Origin: Terriglobia bacterium
GTDB lineage: Bacteria; Acidobacteriota; Terriglobia; Terriglobales; Acidobacteriaceae
Assembly: GCA_020073185.1 (NCBI GenBank)
Contig: JAIQFT010000006.1
Span: forward strand, 1-64,000
DNA length: 64,000 nt
Reading direction: 5' to 3'
Shown piece by piece: positions 1 to 9,506 of this stretch. The notes below the pieces were generated by a model. The model had not been told where the DNA came from and did not search any database. It was given only the letters and a program-made list of their open reading frames with translations. The position numbers and the translations under genes were made by a program. Position 1 is the stretch's first letter, and each line of letters begins with the position of its first letter.

Positions 1-1
1 C

Positions 2-454
2 GTGGTTCTGCGGTTCATTAACTTGTTGTCCGCGGCCCTGATCGCTGGTGGCCAGGTATTTGTGTTGATGGTCATCCTTCCGGTGATGCGGCGCTGGTCT
101 CCAGCCATGGCTGTGCAGACGCACCAGGCGATGCTTTTCCAGACGCCGGACAAATTTATCGTTCCGTCCGCCGTCGTGTGCCCGTTGTCGGCCATCGCTA
201 TCTTGGCTCTGCGGCACAAAGCGGACGTTTCCGGCCTGTTCGATGTTGTGGGTGTTCTCGCTGCGGCGGCCGTGACTCTGACCTCCGTGGTTTTAGCCGA
301 GCCTCTTAGCCGCACCATTGCAGGCTGGACAGAAGGTGTGGTTCCTGGTGGTTTTGCCGAATTACAGCAGCGCTACGACAGTGTGCATGCGGTGCGCACC
401 GCTGCAGCGCTGTTAATGACGGCTGCGTTCATCGTCGCCACGTTAACTGTCTGA
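2..454 (+). CDS. DUF1772-type integral membrane protein (5' end probably outside the window)
   Basis: About 150 residues with hydrophobic segments near residues 5-28, 53-70, 78-100 and 133-150. The C-terminal YDSVHAVRTAAALL stretch (His and Arg in the third soluble loop) resembles the DUF1772/anthrone-oxygenase-like family. A paralogue lies at 2834-3304 (FVNIFCAAITAGG there, FINLLSAALIAGG here). The paralogue has about six more residues before this point, so the GTG at base 2 is probably not the true start and the gene is cut by the window edge. It is followed by a quinone reductase and a FAD monooxygenase on the same strand, which suggests a role in small-molecule oxidation. Substrate unknown. 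Confidence 0.7.
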   Translation: MVLRFINLLSAALIAGGQVFVLMVILPVMRRWSPAMAVQTHQAMLFQTPDKFIVPSAVVCPLSAIAILALRHKADVSGLFDVVGVLAAAAVTLTSVVLAEPLSRTIAGWTEGVVPGGFAELQQRYDSVHAVRTAAALLMTAAFIVATLTV

Positions 455-533
455 GGGCCCTTGTCCAGCGTTTAGCCCCGTTTGCCGACAGGCGGGCAGT
501 CGTCGAAGTGAATTGCCAGCAGTTTCTATATCG

Positions 534-549
534 CACCGAACGGTCGGTG
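534..549. promoter_or_regulatory. Near-perfect 16-bp palindrome upstream of quinone reductase, possible TetR-type operator
   Basis: The sequence CACCGAACGGTCGGTG is an inverted repeat with one mismatch and ends 19 bp before the ATG at 569. It resembles ACCGACCGGTCGGT-like sites bound by TetR/FadR regulators. No regulator gene is adjacent, so the assignment is inference from symmetry and position only. Confidence 0.4.
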
Positions 550-568
550 CCGGAAAGACGGAGGATTT

Positions 569-1558
569 ATGAAAGCGATTCGGATACACGAAACGGGAGG
601 TCCCGAAAAGTTGTTATATGAGGATGTACCCGAGCCGGTGCCAGGTCCCAATGAGGTGTTGATTCGGGTCGAAGCGGCCGGCGTGGTGCATACCGACACG
701 CTCATCCGCAAAGGCGAGCGCCACGGGCCGGAAGAAAGCATGAAGCTGCCCTTCACTCCCGGCCTCGAGGTGTCCGGCATCGTTGCGGCGGTGGGAGCGG
801 GTGTAGACGGCCTTCGGGTGGGCCAACCCGTGATGGCCGTCACTCCCAACAACGGCTATGCGGAGATGGTGGTAGTTCCGGCACAGCGCGTATTTCCCGC
901 TCCTGATCGCATTCCACTGGCCGACGCAGCCGTGATTCCGGTACAGGGCCTCGCTGCGGCGCTCGCCATCCAAGTGGCGGGGCAGGTTCAGGAAGGGGAG
1001 TGGGTGCTGGTAACCGCCGCGGCTGGCGGCGTCGGAACCTATGCCGTACAGATTGCCAAAGCGCTCGGAGCGCATGTCATCGCCGGCAGCGGCAGTGCCG
1101 AGAAAAATGGATTGACGCAGGGCCTCGGTGCTGACGCAAGCCTGACCTATCGTGGTATGGGATGGCAAGGCGAAGTGCGAAAGATCACTCGCGGCGCGGG
1201 CGTGAATGTGGTTCTGGACAGCGTGGGAGGCGACGTTTTCGAGGCATGCCTCGACGTGCTCGCTCTCGCTGGACGAGCCGTGGCCTTCGGTCTGGCCGGT
1301 GGACGTCCCGGCGCCGTGAACATGGGTCGTCTCATCGCTCTGAATCAGTCCATCCAGGGTTTCACGCTGGGCACGCTCATGCAGCGACCGCAATCGCGCC
1401 CAGCTATCGGGAACCTGATGCGTTGGTTTGCCGAGGGCAAGGTGCGGCCGGTCATCGGTGAGCGGCTCCCGCTGCAGCAGGCCGCCGAGCTCCACCGGCG
1501 CATCGAGTCGCGCTCCACGACGGGAAACCAGATTCTGGTCATGAAGGCTGCCGCCTGA
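569..1558 (+). CDS. NADPH:quinone reductase-like medium-chain dehydrogenase (zinc-independent MDR)
   Basis: 329 residues covering the full MDR fold: an N-terminal GroES-like domain (MKAIRIHETGGPEKL, PGLEVSGIV) and a Rossmann domain with the nucleotide loop AAAGGVGTYAVQIAKALGA near residue 150. The catalytic and structural zinc cysteines of alcohol dehydrogenases are not visible, which places it with the quinone oxidoreductase branch. The ATG at 569 is preceded by GGAGG at 560-564, a good ribosome-binding site. It lies between a DUF1772 membrane protein and a FAD monooxygenase, all on the plus strand with short gaps, so it probably reduces a quinone or enone made in the same small pathway. A second family member is at 9804-10766. 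Confidence 0.85.
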   Translation: MKAIRIHETGGPEKLLYEDVPEPVPGPNEVLIRVEAAGVVHTDTLIRKGERHGPEESMKLPFTPGLEVSGIVAAVGAGVDGLRVGQPVMAVTPNNGYAEMVVVPAQRVFPAPDRIPLADAAVIPVQGLAAALAIQVAGQVQEGEWVLVTAAAGGVGTYAVQIAKALGAHVIAGSGSAEKNGLTQGLGADASLTYRGMGWQGEVRKITRGAGVNVVLDSVGGDVFEACLDVLALAGRAVAFGLAGGRPGAVNMGRLIALNQSIQGFTLGTLMQRPQSRPAIGNLMRWFAEGKVRPVIGERLPLQQAAELHRRIESRSTTGNQILVMKAAA

Positions 1559-1602
1559 ATTTTGCCAGCGGGCAACCGCAGAGTCTTGGACAGGATATTG
1601 GA

Positions 1603-2775
1603 GTGAACGATTCGGCGCCTCGGATACTGATCATCGGAGCCGGCATCGGCGGCCTGTCGGCCGCCTGCGCCCTCCAGCGCGCCGGCCTCGATGTCCGCGT
1701 TTTCGAGCGCGCCCCCGAAATCCGCGAAGTGGGTGCCGGCTTGGCAGTTTGGGCGAATGCCATCAAGGCGCTGCAGCAGTTGGGCGTCGCCGACCGGGTC
1801 GTGGCCGCCGGTGTCGAGGTGCTGGATTACCAGTTTCGCTCCTGGAATGGGCGGCCTCTCATCCGCGTTCCCGTGGGGGAAATGCGGGACGAGGTGGGAG
1901 CAGCCAGTGTCGTGGTGCGGCGCGCCGACGTGCAGATGGCCCTCTGGCGCGCTCTCGGGAGCGGGGTAGTGCAGGTGAACTCGAACTGCGTTGGTTTTTC
2001 CCAGGATTCTGAGGGCGTGACGGCGCGCTTTGCCGACGGCAGGGAAGAGCGCGGGACCATCCTGATCGGCGCCGACGGAATCAAGTCGGTCACTCGCTCG
2101 CAGCAACTTGGACAGAGCAAGCTGCGTTACTCCGGCTACCACTGTTGGCGCTCGATCGCCGAATTCAGAGATCCCGCATTGCCGGTCGGCTCGTCATGGT
2201 TGTTCTGGGGACGCGGTGCCAGATTCGGCGTTTCCTACGTCGGAGCCGGCCGCGTGTACTGGTACGCCATGGTTAACGCTTCCGAGGACGCGCCGGACCC
2301 GGAAGTTGGGCGCCAGCAGAGGGTCTTGGACCGATTTCGAAACTGGGCTCACCCGGTCTCGGCGGTGATTGAGGCGACGGAGCCCACTGCTATCTTGCAC
2401 AATGTTCTTCATGATCTGCCGCCGTTTGAACGATGGGGAGAGGGCCGGGTTACGCTGTTAGGCGACGCCGCGCATCCCACCACCCCCAACATGGGTCAAG
2501 GCGCCTGTCAGGCCATTGAGGACTCCGTCGCTCTCGGAAAATGCCTGGCTGGCGCACGAGCGAACGGCAAAGGCGATATGCTCTCAGGCTTGCGCAGCTA
2601 TGAGCATGTCCGTCGAGACTACACGGCGCACATCACCAACCTTTCGTGGCATATCGGGAGAGTTGGTCAATGGGAAAACCCGCTGGCCTGCATGTTGCGC
2701 AACGCGTTGCTCAAGGTACTGCCGAATAACGTGATGCGAAAGTCATTGCAGTCCAACTTGGCGCATGATGTCTGA
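1603..2775 (+). CDS. FAD-dependent aromatic-ring monooxygenase (salicylate hydroxylase / UbiH-like)
   Basis: 390 residues with the class A flavoprotein monooxygenase signatures. These are the FAD ADP-binding GAGIGG at residues 12-17 with the acidic end of the beta-alpha-beta unit at VRVFER, the DG motif (IGADGIKSVTRS), and the ribityl-binding GD motif (LLGDAAHPTTPNMGQG) near residue 290. The family uses NAD(P)H and O2 to hydroxylate aromatic rings, often with decarboxylation. GTG at 1603 is the start that leaves the GxGxxG motif at the usual distance from the N-terminus. It starts 44 bp after the quinone reductase and is followed by DUF1772, hydrolase and ABM genes. The ring substrate cannot be read from the sequence. 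Confidence 0.85.
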   Translation: MNDSAPRILIIGAGIGGLSAACALQRAGLDVRVFERAPEIREVGAGLAVWANAIKALQQLGVADRVVAAGVEVLDYQFRSWNGRPLIRVPVGEMRDEVGAASVVVRRADVQMALWRALGSGVVQVNSNCVGFSQDSEGVTARFADGREERGTILIGADGIKSVTRSQQLGQSKLRYSGYHCWRSIAEFRDPALPVGSSWLFWGRGARFGVSYVGAGRVYWYAMVNASEDAPDPEVGRQQRVLDRFRNWAHPVSAVIEATEPTAILHNVLHDLPPFERWGEGRVTLLGDAAHPTTPNMGQGACQAIEDSVALGKCLAGARANGKGDMLSGLRSYEHVRRDYTAHITNLSWHIGRVGQWENPLACMLRNALLKVLPNNVMRKSLQSNLAHDV

Positions 2776-2833
2776 ATTCGTGGTGGAAATCATCGGCGGG
2801 GGTGCGCCTGCCGCTTGGCGTTGGAGGTAAGCT

Positions 2834-3304
2834 GTGCCGAGTCTCGTAGATATTTTTCGTTTCGTGAACATCTTCTGCGCCGCCATAACGGCGGGAGGAC
2901 TGGTCATGGTGCTCATGGGAGTTTATCCGGCAATGCGAACCTTTGAGCCCAAGATGACCGCGCGCATTCATCAGGCCATTGATCTCTTGCCGGACAGTTA
3001 CATGCGGCCCTCCACCATCCTCTCGGGAGTGTGTGGGGTGCTCATCCTCGTGCTTCACGGCGCGCGGACGCCGCTCATCTTGGCTTATTACGTCATCGGA
3101 ATTCTGGGTACCCTGGGCATTATTGTCACGTCCGAGTTCTTCAATGTGCGTATCAATGCTGTAGTTAAAAGCTGGGCTCAAAAAGACTACGTTGCGCCGG
3201 AGTACCCGGCGATGCTCGACAGGTGGCATCGATTTCACATCGTACGTACCTCGTCCAGCCTGCTTGCATTGACATGTTATCTAGTGGCGGAATTGACGCG
3301 CTGA
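2834..3304 (+). CDS. DUF1772-type integral membrane protein
   Basis: 156 residues, four hydrophobic segments (about 10-30, 58-76, 80-102, 135-153) and the DUF1772-type loop WHRFHIVRTSSS before the last helix. GTG at 2834 has GGAGG at 2823-2827 with a 6-nt spacer. It is a paralogue of the protein at the window start, and the two bracket the quinone reductase and FAD monooxygenase. Members of this family include fungal anthrone oxygenases, which supports but does not prove a role in oxygenating a polycyclic or quinone substrate. It could instead be a structural membrane protein. Confidence 0.75.
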   Translation: MPSLVDIFRFVNIFCAAITAGGLVMVLMGVYPAMRTFEPKMTARIHQAIDLLPDSYMRPSTILSGVCGVLILVLHGARTPLILAYYVIGILGTLGIIVTSEFFNVRINAVVKSWAQKDYVAPEYPAMLDRWHRFHIVRTSSSLLALTCYLVAELTR

Positions 3305-3470
3305 AGAACAGGTTGCGACAGGAAGTGGTTTTGCATCTCGCCTTAGCATCGCGAGCCGGCCGAGCTTGGGTTTGAACGCTCCTTAGGTATGGTGGCGACG
3401 GTCGATGGACCGCTCCCGCCTGAATCAGTCACTAAACTGCCGCCCGGAAACAGGGACGGATGGAGGATGT

Positions 3471-4349
3471 ATGCAACGAGCAAGGGTGAACGGAGTTGAG
3501 CTTGAGTTCGATGTGCGGGGATCCGGCGAGCCTGTGATCCTTTTACACGGGGGCCTTTTGGCGGACGAGAACACGCCCATGATGAGCCAACCTGCCCTCA
3601 CTTCCCGCTACCAGGTGATTAACTACCACCGTCGCGGCTTTGCCGGTAGCCAGCGTGTTCCGGGCCCTCCGGCGGTCATTGAGGATCAGGTGGCGGACTG
3701 CTATGCCCTGTTGCGGCACCTCGGCGTAAAGCGCACCCACGTCATGGGACATTCCCTGGGCGGCGTGATTGGGATTCAACTCGCTCACTCCCATCCCGAC
3801 TCGGTGCAGAGCCTTGCCTTGATGGAGCCGGCGCTGATGGCCGCCATCGCCAAGTCTGAAAAGGGCGTCGACGCCCAGGCATCGCAGCAGAAGTTCATGG
3901 AGGGCATGGCCAAGGTCAATGAGATCTATGCCCGCGGAGACAAGCGCGGCGCCCTGGAAACCTTTTTGCAAACCCGCGCTGGAGAAGCCTTCCGCGACGT
4001 GCTCAACTTCCTGCTCAAGACAGGTGAGTTCGAGACCGCCGTCAAGGACGCTGACACTTTCCTGGGGGTGGAGATGCCCGCCGCTTACCGGTGGGAGTTC
4101 AGCGCCCAACAAGCGGCGCAGATCAAGACTCCCGTACTCTCGATTCTGGGTGCCAACAGCCCCATCCGTGCCCAGAAGGTGCAGGATTTCCTCGTCTCCT
4201 GGATTCCCCACACCGAAAAACTTGTTCTCGCTGGTGCCGAACACGCCCTGCCATTGTTGGATCCGCCGGGCATCGCTGCGGCGCTCGCCGGATGGTTTGC
4301 CAAGTATCCGATGCAGAGCAATCAATATGCCATGCCGGCTACGGCATAG
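3471..4349 (+). CDS. Alpha/beta-fold hydrolase
   Basis: 292 residues. The oxyanion-hole motif LLHGG is at residues 24-28, the nucleophile elbow GHSLGG puts Ser at residue 95, and the C-terminal GAEHALPLLDPP supplies the catalytic His. The ATG at 3471 is chosen over an upstream in-frame ATG at 3405 because GGAGG (3462-3466) lies just before it and the family fold begins at once (VNGVELEFDVRGSG). It may cleave an ester, lactone or C-C bond in the pathway implied by the neighbouring monooxygenases. The specific substrate is not predictable. Confidence 0.85.
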   Translation: MQRARVNGVELEFDVRGSGEPVILLHGGLLADENTPMMSQPALTSRYQVINYHRRGFAGSQRVPGPPAVIEDQVADCYALLRHLGVKRTHVMGHSLGGVIGIQLAHSHPDSVQSLALMEPALMAAIAKSEKGVDAQASQQKFMEGMAKVNEIYARGDKRGALETFLQTRAGEAFRDVLNFLLKTGEFETAVKDADTFLGVEMPAAYRWEFSAQQAAQIKTPVLSILGANSPIRAQKVQDFLVSWIPHTEKLVLAGAEHALPLLDPPGIAAALAGWFAKYPMQSNQYAMPATA

Positions 4350-4361
4350 AAAGGAACGACC

Positions 4362-4688
4362 ATGAAAGGCCGCGTGGTCTTCGTGCTGCGCCTGAAGCCC
4401 GGGTCACAAGAGGCCTTTCTTCAGGCCTACAACAGCATTCGGCATGAGGTGGCCCAGGGCGTGAAGGGCCACCTCGTCGATCAAGTGTGTCAATCTCCCA
4501 CCGACCCGCTGGATTGGCTGATCACCAGCGAGTGGGAGACGCTCGACCATTTCCTGGAATGGGAGAAGACTCCAGAACATCGCGATCTCGCCAAGCCGAT
4601 GCGGGATTGCTTCGCTGACGCGAAATCGTTCAAGTACCTGGTTCGAGAGGAGACAACTCGCGAATCCGCGGCTTCAGCCCATTCATGA
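4362..4688 (+). CDS. ABM-family (antibiotic biosynthesis monooxygenase-like) protein
   Basis: 108 residues with the ferredoxin-like dimeric alpha/beta barrel pattern: VVFVLRLKPGSQEAFLQAY at the N-terminus, then VDQVCQSPTDPLDWLITSEWETLDHFLEWEKTPEH. Family members are cofactor-free quinone-forming monooxygenases or heme/small-ligand binding proteins. It starts 12 bp after the hydrolase stop with AAGGA at 4351-4355, so the two are translationally close. It is the last gene of the plus-strand oxidative cluster. Activity as an oxygenase is inference from fold and context. Confidence 0.75.
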   Translation: MKGRVVFVLRLKPGSQEAFLQAYNSIRHEVAQGVKGHLVDQVCQSPTDPLDWLITSEWETLDHFLEWEKTPEHRDLAKPMRDCFADAKSFKYLVREETTRESAASAHS

Positions 4689-4884
4689 AGTCGTGGACCT
4701 GGCAGGACGTTCCAGGTAACTAGCAGCAGCGGCGGGAACCTGCGCAGTTGCTCGGGCAAAAATCTGCCGCCGTAATGGGCGGTTCTCGGGGAACCGTGGT
4801 CGTCGTCGTGGCCGCAGCCCCCAATCGCCCGCACTACGGGAGGGGACATTTGCAATCGGCCCTCCGCGATCGAGCGCATGCGAG

Positions 4885-5916
4885 CTACGCCGCCGAGGCA
4901 GCCGTCCGTTGCCGTGCGATGGCTTGAATCGCCGTGATCGCAATCACATTGGCAACATCGGCGGCTGAACAACCTCGCGAGAGGTCGTTGGCTGGACGGG
5001 CCAGGCCCTGGAGAATGGGGCCGAGCGCGACTGCCCCGCCAAGCCGTTCCACCAGTTTGTAGCCGATGTTTCCGGCGTCGAGGTTGGGGAAGATCAGAAC
5101 ATTGGCGCGGCCTGCGACCGGCGAGCCCGCCGCTTTGCTCGCACCGACCGCGGCAACCAGCGCGGCATCGGCCTGCAGCTCGCCATCCAGCAACAGTTCC
5201 GGGCTTTGCGTCTTCGCTCTTCGCACCGCCTCGCGCACCTTATCTACCCGCTCGTGCTCGGCGGAGCCTTTCGTGGAAAACGAAAGCAAGGCCACGCACG
5301 GCTCTGTCTCCAGAAAGGTGCGCGCGTTTTCTGCTGTCGCCAGAGCGATTTCCGCCAACTCCTCCGCCGAAGGATCGGGTACCACGCCGCAGTCGGCGAA
5401 AAGCATCGCGCCCTGGTTCCCGTACACGGCGCCCTGTTGCGGCGGAACCACCATGAGAAAGAAGCTCGAAACCAGCTTCCTTCCGAATCCCAGCCCAATC
5501 GCACGCAAAGCCGCGCGAATGGTTTCCGCCGTCGAATTGGTTGCCCCTCCCACCGTGCCGTCGGCGTCTCCGGCTGCCACGCGCACGGCCGCGAAATACA
5601 GGGGCTTGCGCACCAGTTCGCGGGCTTCTTCAGGCGACGTGCCCTTGGCGCGACGTCGCTGGTAGTAGATTTGCGTGTAAGCGTCCAGTTGCGGGCTGGC
5701 GAGAAAATCCAGGATTTCCACCCCTGCAAGATTCACGCCGAGGCGCTTGGCCGACGCCCGGATTACCTCTTCGCGGCCCAGCAACGTCGGCCTCGCATAC
5801 CGTTCTGTCGCGGCCACCGCGGCTGCCGCTAGGATGCGGTCATCTTCGCCTTCCGGGAGTACGATCCTCTGCGGAGCCGCCCGGGCACGTTCCTTCAGTC
5901 TCTCTAGAGCTTGCAT
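4885..5916 (-). CDS. pta: Phosphate acetyltransferase (phosphotransacetylase family)
   Basis: 343 residues spanning the PTA_PTB domain. It opens with [23 protein letters not shown], then has [38 protein letters not shown] and, near the C-terminus, [24 protein letters not shown], all typical of the short phosphotransacetylases. It interconverts acetyl-CoA and acetyl phosphate in the cytoplasm. No acetate kinase gene is in the window. Phosphotransbutyrylase is a less likely alternative. The gene is convergent with the preceding oxidative cluster and divergent from the deaminase-like gene. No strong Shine-Dalgarno is visible before the ATG. Confidence 0.85.
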   Translation of the reverse strand: MQALERLKERARAAPQRIVLPEGEDDRILAAAAVAATERYARPTLLGREEVIRASAKRLGVNLAGVEILDFLASPQLDAYTQIYYQRRRAKGTSPEEARELVRKPLYFAAVRVAAGDADGTVGGATNSTAETIRAALRAIGLGFGRKLVSSFFLMVVPPQQGAVYGNQGAMLFADCGVVPDPSAEELAEIALATAENARTFLETEPCVALLSFSTKGSAEHERVDKVREAVRRAKTQSPELLLDGELQADAALVAAVGASKAAGSPVAGRANVLIFPNLDAGNIGYKLVERLGGAVALGPILQGLARPANDLSRGCSAADVANVIAITAIQAIARQRTAASAA

Positions 5917-5980
5917 GGCGCGCGTTACCCTATCACAAAACTAGCAATCGTCGCCAGCATCGGGGCGTTATGATGGGCGC

Positions 5981-6973
5981 ATGCCCGCTAGCACCAGCAT
6001 TCCACGCGCCGAACTGCACACCCATCTAGGCGGAGCCGTGGATCCGCCCATTCTGTGGTCCATCGCGCACCGTCAAGGAATCCGTCTGCCAACCAAAGAC
6101 TATTGGGAATTCGAGGCCATGGTCACCATGGCGGCTCGCGACCACAATCGCAATTTGAATGAAATGAACGAGCGCTTCTACAAGTGGACGGAGCTGATTC
6201 AATCCTCGCCCGAGGCGATCCAGGAATCGGTGGCGAGCGTGATCGGGGGTGGATACCGCAAGTGCAACCTCGTGCTGCAAGAGTTGCGCTTCAACCCCAT
6301 GTTCCGCAATCGCGGCGGCGAGCGCGATCTGGACCACATCATCAACGCGGCCCTTTGGGGCCTGGAACGCGCCACCATGGAATACCCGACCGTCAAGGCG
6401 GGGCTGATCCTGATGATGGACCGTCGGCTGACGCGCGAGCAGAACGCCATCATCGTGCAAAAGGCAAGTAAGTACCAGGGCAAAGGAGTCATCGGGGTGG
6501 ACCTGGCTGGCCCGGACCGGCGCTCATTCTCCATGGCAGAGGTGGCGCCGCTCTTCCAGCGCGCCAAGGATGCCGGCTTGGGCGTCACTGTCCATTGCGG
6601 CGAAACCGGCGATCTGGACGAAATGCGCTACGTGGTGCGGCAAATTGTGCCCAATCGCATCGGCCACGGCATTGCCGCGGTGCGCGATCGCCGCTTGATG
6701 GATAAGCTTGCTGAGGCGGGAACCACTCTTGAACTGTGCCCCACGTCAAACCTCAAGAACCGCATGGTGCGCGACGTACGCCAACTGAAGCGCATTATCA
6801 CCACCCTGCTCGCGCACGGCGTGCGCGCCACCATCAATACCGACGGCCCGGAGCTGTACCACACCAATGTGCATAAAGAAGAGGAGTTCCTGACCAGGAT
6901 CGGCGCCATGTCCCGGCAACAAGTTGCTCAATGCATCCAATGGGCATTTGATGCCAGCTTTATTCGTCGCTGA
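5981..6973 (+). CDS. Adenosine deaminase-superfamily amidohydrolase with altered substrate residues
   Basis: 330 residues with the metal site of the family: His13 and His15 (ELHTHLGG), His205 and Glu208 (HCGET), His229 (RIGHG) and Asp288 (INTDGPEL). Two residues that contact adenosine in classic adenosine deaminases, the Asp after HxHL and the second Asp of TDDP, are both Gly here (Gly17 and Gly289). The zinc-dependent hydrolytic deamination chemistry should be intact, but the substrate may not be adenosine. Alternatives are another aminopurine nucleoside or base, or an aminodeoxyfutalosine-like compound. It stands alone between pta and typA. Confidence 0.75.
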   Translation: MPASTSIPRAELHTHLGGAVDPPILWSIAHRQGIRLPTKDYWEFEAMVTMAARDHNRNLNEMNERFYKWTELIQSSPEAIQESVASVIGGGYRKCNLVLQELRFNPMFRNRGGERDLDHIINAALWGLERATMEYPTVKAGLILMMDRRLTREQNAIIVQKASKYQGKGVIGVDLAGPDRRSFSMAEVAPLFQRAKDAGLGVTVHCGETGDLDEMRYVVRQIVPNRIGHGIAAVRDRRLMDKLAEAGTTLELCPTSNLKNRMVRDVRQLKRIITTLLAHGVRATINTDGPELYHTNVHKEEEFLTRIGAMSRQQVAQCIQWAFDASFIRR

Positions 6974-7083
6974 GCCGCGTTCGTGTCCTGCATGACTTGA
7001 TATAGTCAGTGGGTGAGGTCGATTCCAACTATCCACTCGGGACCGCGTGGGTAGCTTGCATCGAACCGGTAAGGACATTCACT

Positions 7084-8910
7084 TTGAGTATTCGCAACAT
7101 CGCCATCATCGCCCACGTGGACCACGGCAAGACCACCCTGGTGGACGCCATGCTTCGCCAGAGCGGTGTATTCCGCGCCAACCAGGAACTGGTGGACCGC
7201 GTCATGGACTCCAACGAACTGGAGCGGGAGCGCGGCATCACCATCCTGGCCAAGAACACGGCGGTCTTCTACCACCACATCAAGATCAACATCGTGGACA
7301 CGCCCGGGCACAGCGATTTCGGCGGTGAAGTCGAGCGCGCCCTCAAGATGGTGGACGGCGTCATGTTGCTGGTGGACGCCAGCGAGGGCCCGCTGCCGCA
7401 GACGCGCTACGTGCTGAGCAAGGCGCTGGAAGCCAAGCTGCCGCCCATCGTGGTCATCAACAAGATTGATCGTCCCGACGCCCGACCACAGGAAGTGCTC
7501 AACGAAATCTACGATCTCTTCATTGATCTCGACGCCGTCCAGGAGCAGCTCGATTTTCCCGTGCTCTACACCAATGCCAAGCTGGGCACGGCGACCGCGA
7601 ACCCGAAGCTCGCCGGGCAGAATTTCCAGCCGTTGTTTGAGAGCATTGTGGCCACCATTCCCGCGCCGGCCGGCGATGCCGCTGCTCCGCTGCAAGTGCA
7701 GGTCGCCAATCTCGACTACAGCGACTACCTCGGCCGCCTGGCCATCGCTCGCGTGCTCAATGGCACCCTGCGCACCGGCGAGGACGTGGGCATCGCCAAG
7801 CTCGACGGCTCGCTCCAGAAGGTGCGGATCACCAAGCTGTTCTCCTTCAGCGGCCTGCAACGCGTGGACATCGCCGAGACCGATCTCGGGGACATCGTTG
7901 CCGTCGCCGGCGTCACCGGCATCACCATCGGCGAGACTATCACCAGCGCCGAAAATCCTGCGCCCCTGCCCCACATCGCCATTGATGAGCCCACCATCGC
8001 CATGCAGTTCACCGTCAACACCTCACCCTTCGCCGGCCGGGAAGGGCAGTATGTTACCTCCCGCAACCTGCGCGAACGCCTGGACAAGGAACTGCTCACC
8101 AATGTTTCCATCAAGGTCGTGGAAACCGGCAGCACCGATTCCTTCCAGGTGATGGGCCGCGGCGAACTGCAACTCGCCATCCTCATCGAAACCATGCGCC
8201 GCGAAGGCTTCGAACTGATGGTCGGCAAGCCCGAGATTGTCACCAGAAACGTGAACGGCAAGCTGATGGAGCCGGTGGAGCGGCTCACCGTGGACGTCCC
8301 CGAGGAATTCATCGGCGTGGTCATGGAAAAGCTCGGTATGCGCAAGTCCGAAATGCAGCAGATGCACAACCATGGCTATGGGCGCGTCCGCATGGGGTTC
8401 CGTGTGCCCAGCCGCGGTCTGATCGGACTGCGCAGCGAACTGCTGACCGACACCCGCGGCACCATCGTGATGAACTCCCTGTTTGACGGCTACACCGAGT
8501 GGCAGGGCGAAATCCCGCATCGTCTGACCGGCACCCTGGTGGCCGACCGCGCCGGCGCCACCACCGCCTACGCGCTCTGGAACCTGCAGGAGCGCGGCGA
8601 GCTGTTTGCCGGGCCGGGGGTCGAGGTCTATGAAGGCATGATCATCGGCGAAAACTCGCGCGACAACGATCTCGACGTCAACTGCGTGCGCGAAAAAAAA
8701 CTCACCAACATGCGCTCCTCCACCGCCGACGATGCCATCCGCCTGGTGCCCTTCCGCACCCTCAACCTGGAGCAGGCCATCGAATTCATTGCCGACGATG
8801 AGTATGTCGAGGTAACACCGAAGTCGCTCCGCCTGCGCAAGAAGGTCCTGCAGTCGAACCGGCGCCCGCGCAAGGATGCGCTCCCCATCGGTGTTCCCAG
8901 CCAAGAATAA
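7084..8910 (+). CDS. typA: Ribosome-associated GTPase BipA/TypA
   Basis: 608 residues, matching the usual 600-615. The P-loop AHVDHGKTT is near the N-terminus, followed by the switch [14 protein letters not shown] and the NKID specificity motif, then EF-G-like domains and the BipA-specific C-terminal domain. The TTG at 7084 is the preferred start: AAGGA at 7071-7075 lies 8 nt upstream and the protein then begins [16 protein letters not shown] like known BipA. An upstream in-frame GTG at 7009 would add 25 unrelated residues. BipA acts in 50S assembly and stress or low-temperature growth. Confidence 0.96.
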   Translation: MSIRNIAIIAHVDHGKTTLVDAMLRQSGVFRANQELVDRVMDSNELERERGITILAKNTAVFYHHIKINIVDTPGHSDFGGEVERALKMVDGVMLLVDASEGPLPQTRYVLSKALEAKLPPIVVINKIDRPDARPQEVLNEIYDLFIDLDAVQEQLDFPVLYTNAKLGTATANPKLAGQNFQPLFESIVATIPAPAGDAAAPLQVQVANLDYSDYLGRLAIARVLNGTLRTGEDVGIAKLDGSLQKVRITKLFSFSGLQRVDIAETDLGDIVAVAGVTGITIGETITSAENPAPLPHIAIDEPTIAMQFTVNTSPFAGREGQYVTSRNLRERLDKELLTNVSIKVVETGSTDSFQVMGRGELQLAILIETMRREGFELMVGKPEIVTRNVNGKLMEPVERLTVDVPEEFIGVVMEKLGMRKSEMQQMHNHGYGRVRMGFRVPSRGLIGLRSELLTDTRGTIVMNSLFDGYTEWQGEIPHRLTGTLVADRAGATTAYALWNLQERGELFAGPGVEVYEGMIIGENSRDNDLDVNCVREKKLTNMRSSTADDAIRLVPFRTLNLEQAIEFIADDEYVEVTPKSLRLRKKVLQSNRRPRKDALPIGVPSQE

Positions 8911-9086
8911 TGGCTCGAGCTTTCTGGGCAAACTGCGCAAACATGGCGACGGCCGCCAACAAGCAAGCCGCGGCCAGCGTGTATCGAATCTTTCCGATGT
9001 CTTTTCCTCGGCGAAAGGGTTGCGGTGCAGAGTTGTACGCGGCAGCTATCAAATCAGGGTCGCCGAATTTGATTCCCACAATCCGC

Positions 9087-9299
9087 TCAGGCGGCCATTT
9101 TCTCGATTGCCTTTTTCAGCGGAGTAAAGCGGCGGAGAAAGTTGTCGCGGTGGGTCACGTGCCGGCTCTCCTCGCCAACGGTGACCGGAACCCAGGTGCA
9201 CAAATTCCTGCTGACTTCTACGACAAGCACCAGCGTACCGTCCAGGTCACGGTAAATCCTGTCCGGTTCGGGACCGCGTTCTGGGGCGGACTTTTGCAC
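9087..9299 (-). CDS. Small hypothetical protein
   Basis: 70 residues, DLDGTLVLVVEVSRNLCTWV in the middle and basic/charged ends, no recognisable domain. A GTG start at 9299 follows an AAGAG-like element. The protein has a plausible hydrophobic core and residue composition and lies on the same strand as the next genes. Without homologues it could still be a chance reading frame. Confidence 0.4.
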   Translation of the reverse strand: MQKSAPERGPEPDRIYRDLDGTLVLVVEVSRNLCTWVPVTVGEESRHVTHRDNFLRRFTPLKKAIEKMAA

Positions 9300-9506
9300 G
9301 GCTCTTATGGTGATACGGCCAGGCGCCGTGGGGTTACGTCAACCTGCGACATGCCGCGCGACGGTCCCAATTTGCGCGCTTCCCGATTCTGCAGTGTTAG
9401 AACTGTATCGCTATACGATATGTCAGCCCGGGTCGCGCGCTCTCGATGGCGGGCCGGCAGCGCGCCGTTCGGGGCGCCGGCATGGCCGCGAGGCGTTGGA
9501 GAATCT

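Noticed and set aside
8786-9079. Minus-strand small membrane-like frame (97 codons) over the typA end
   Set aside because: It overlaps the typA coding end, has no ribosome-binding site, and its C-terminal half is an antisense artefact.
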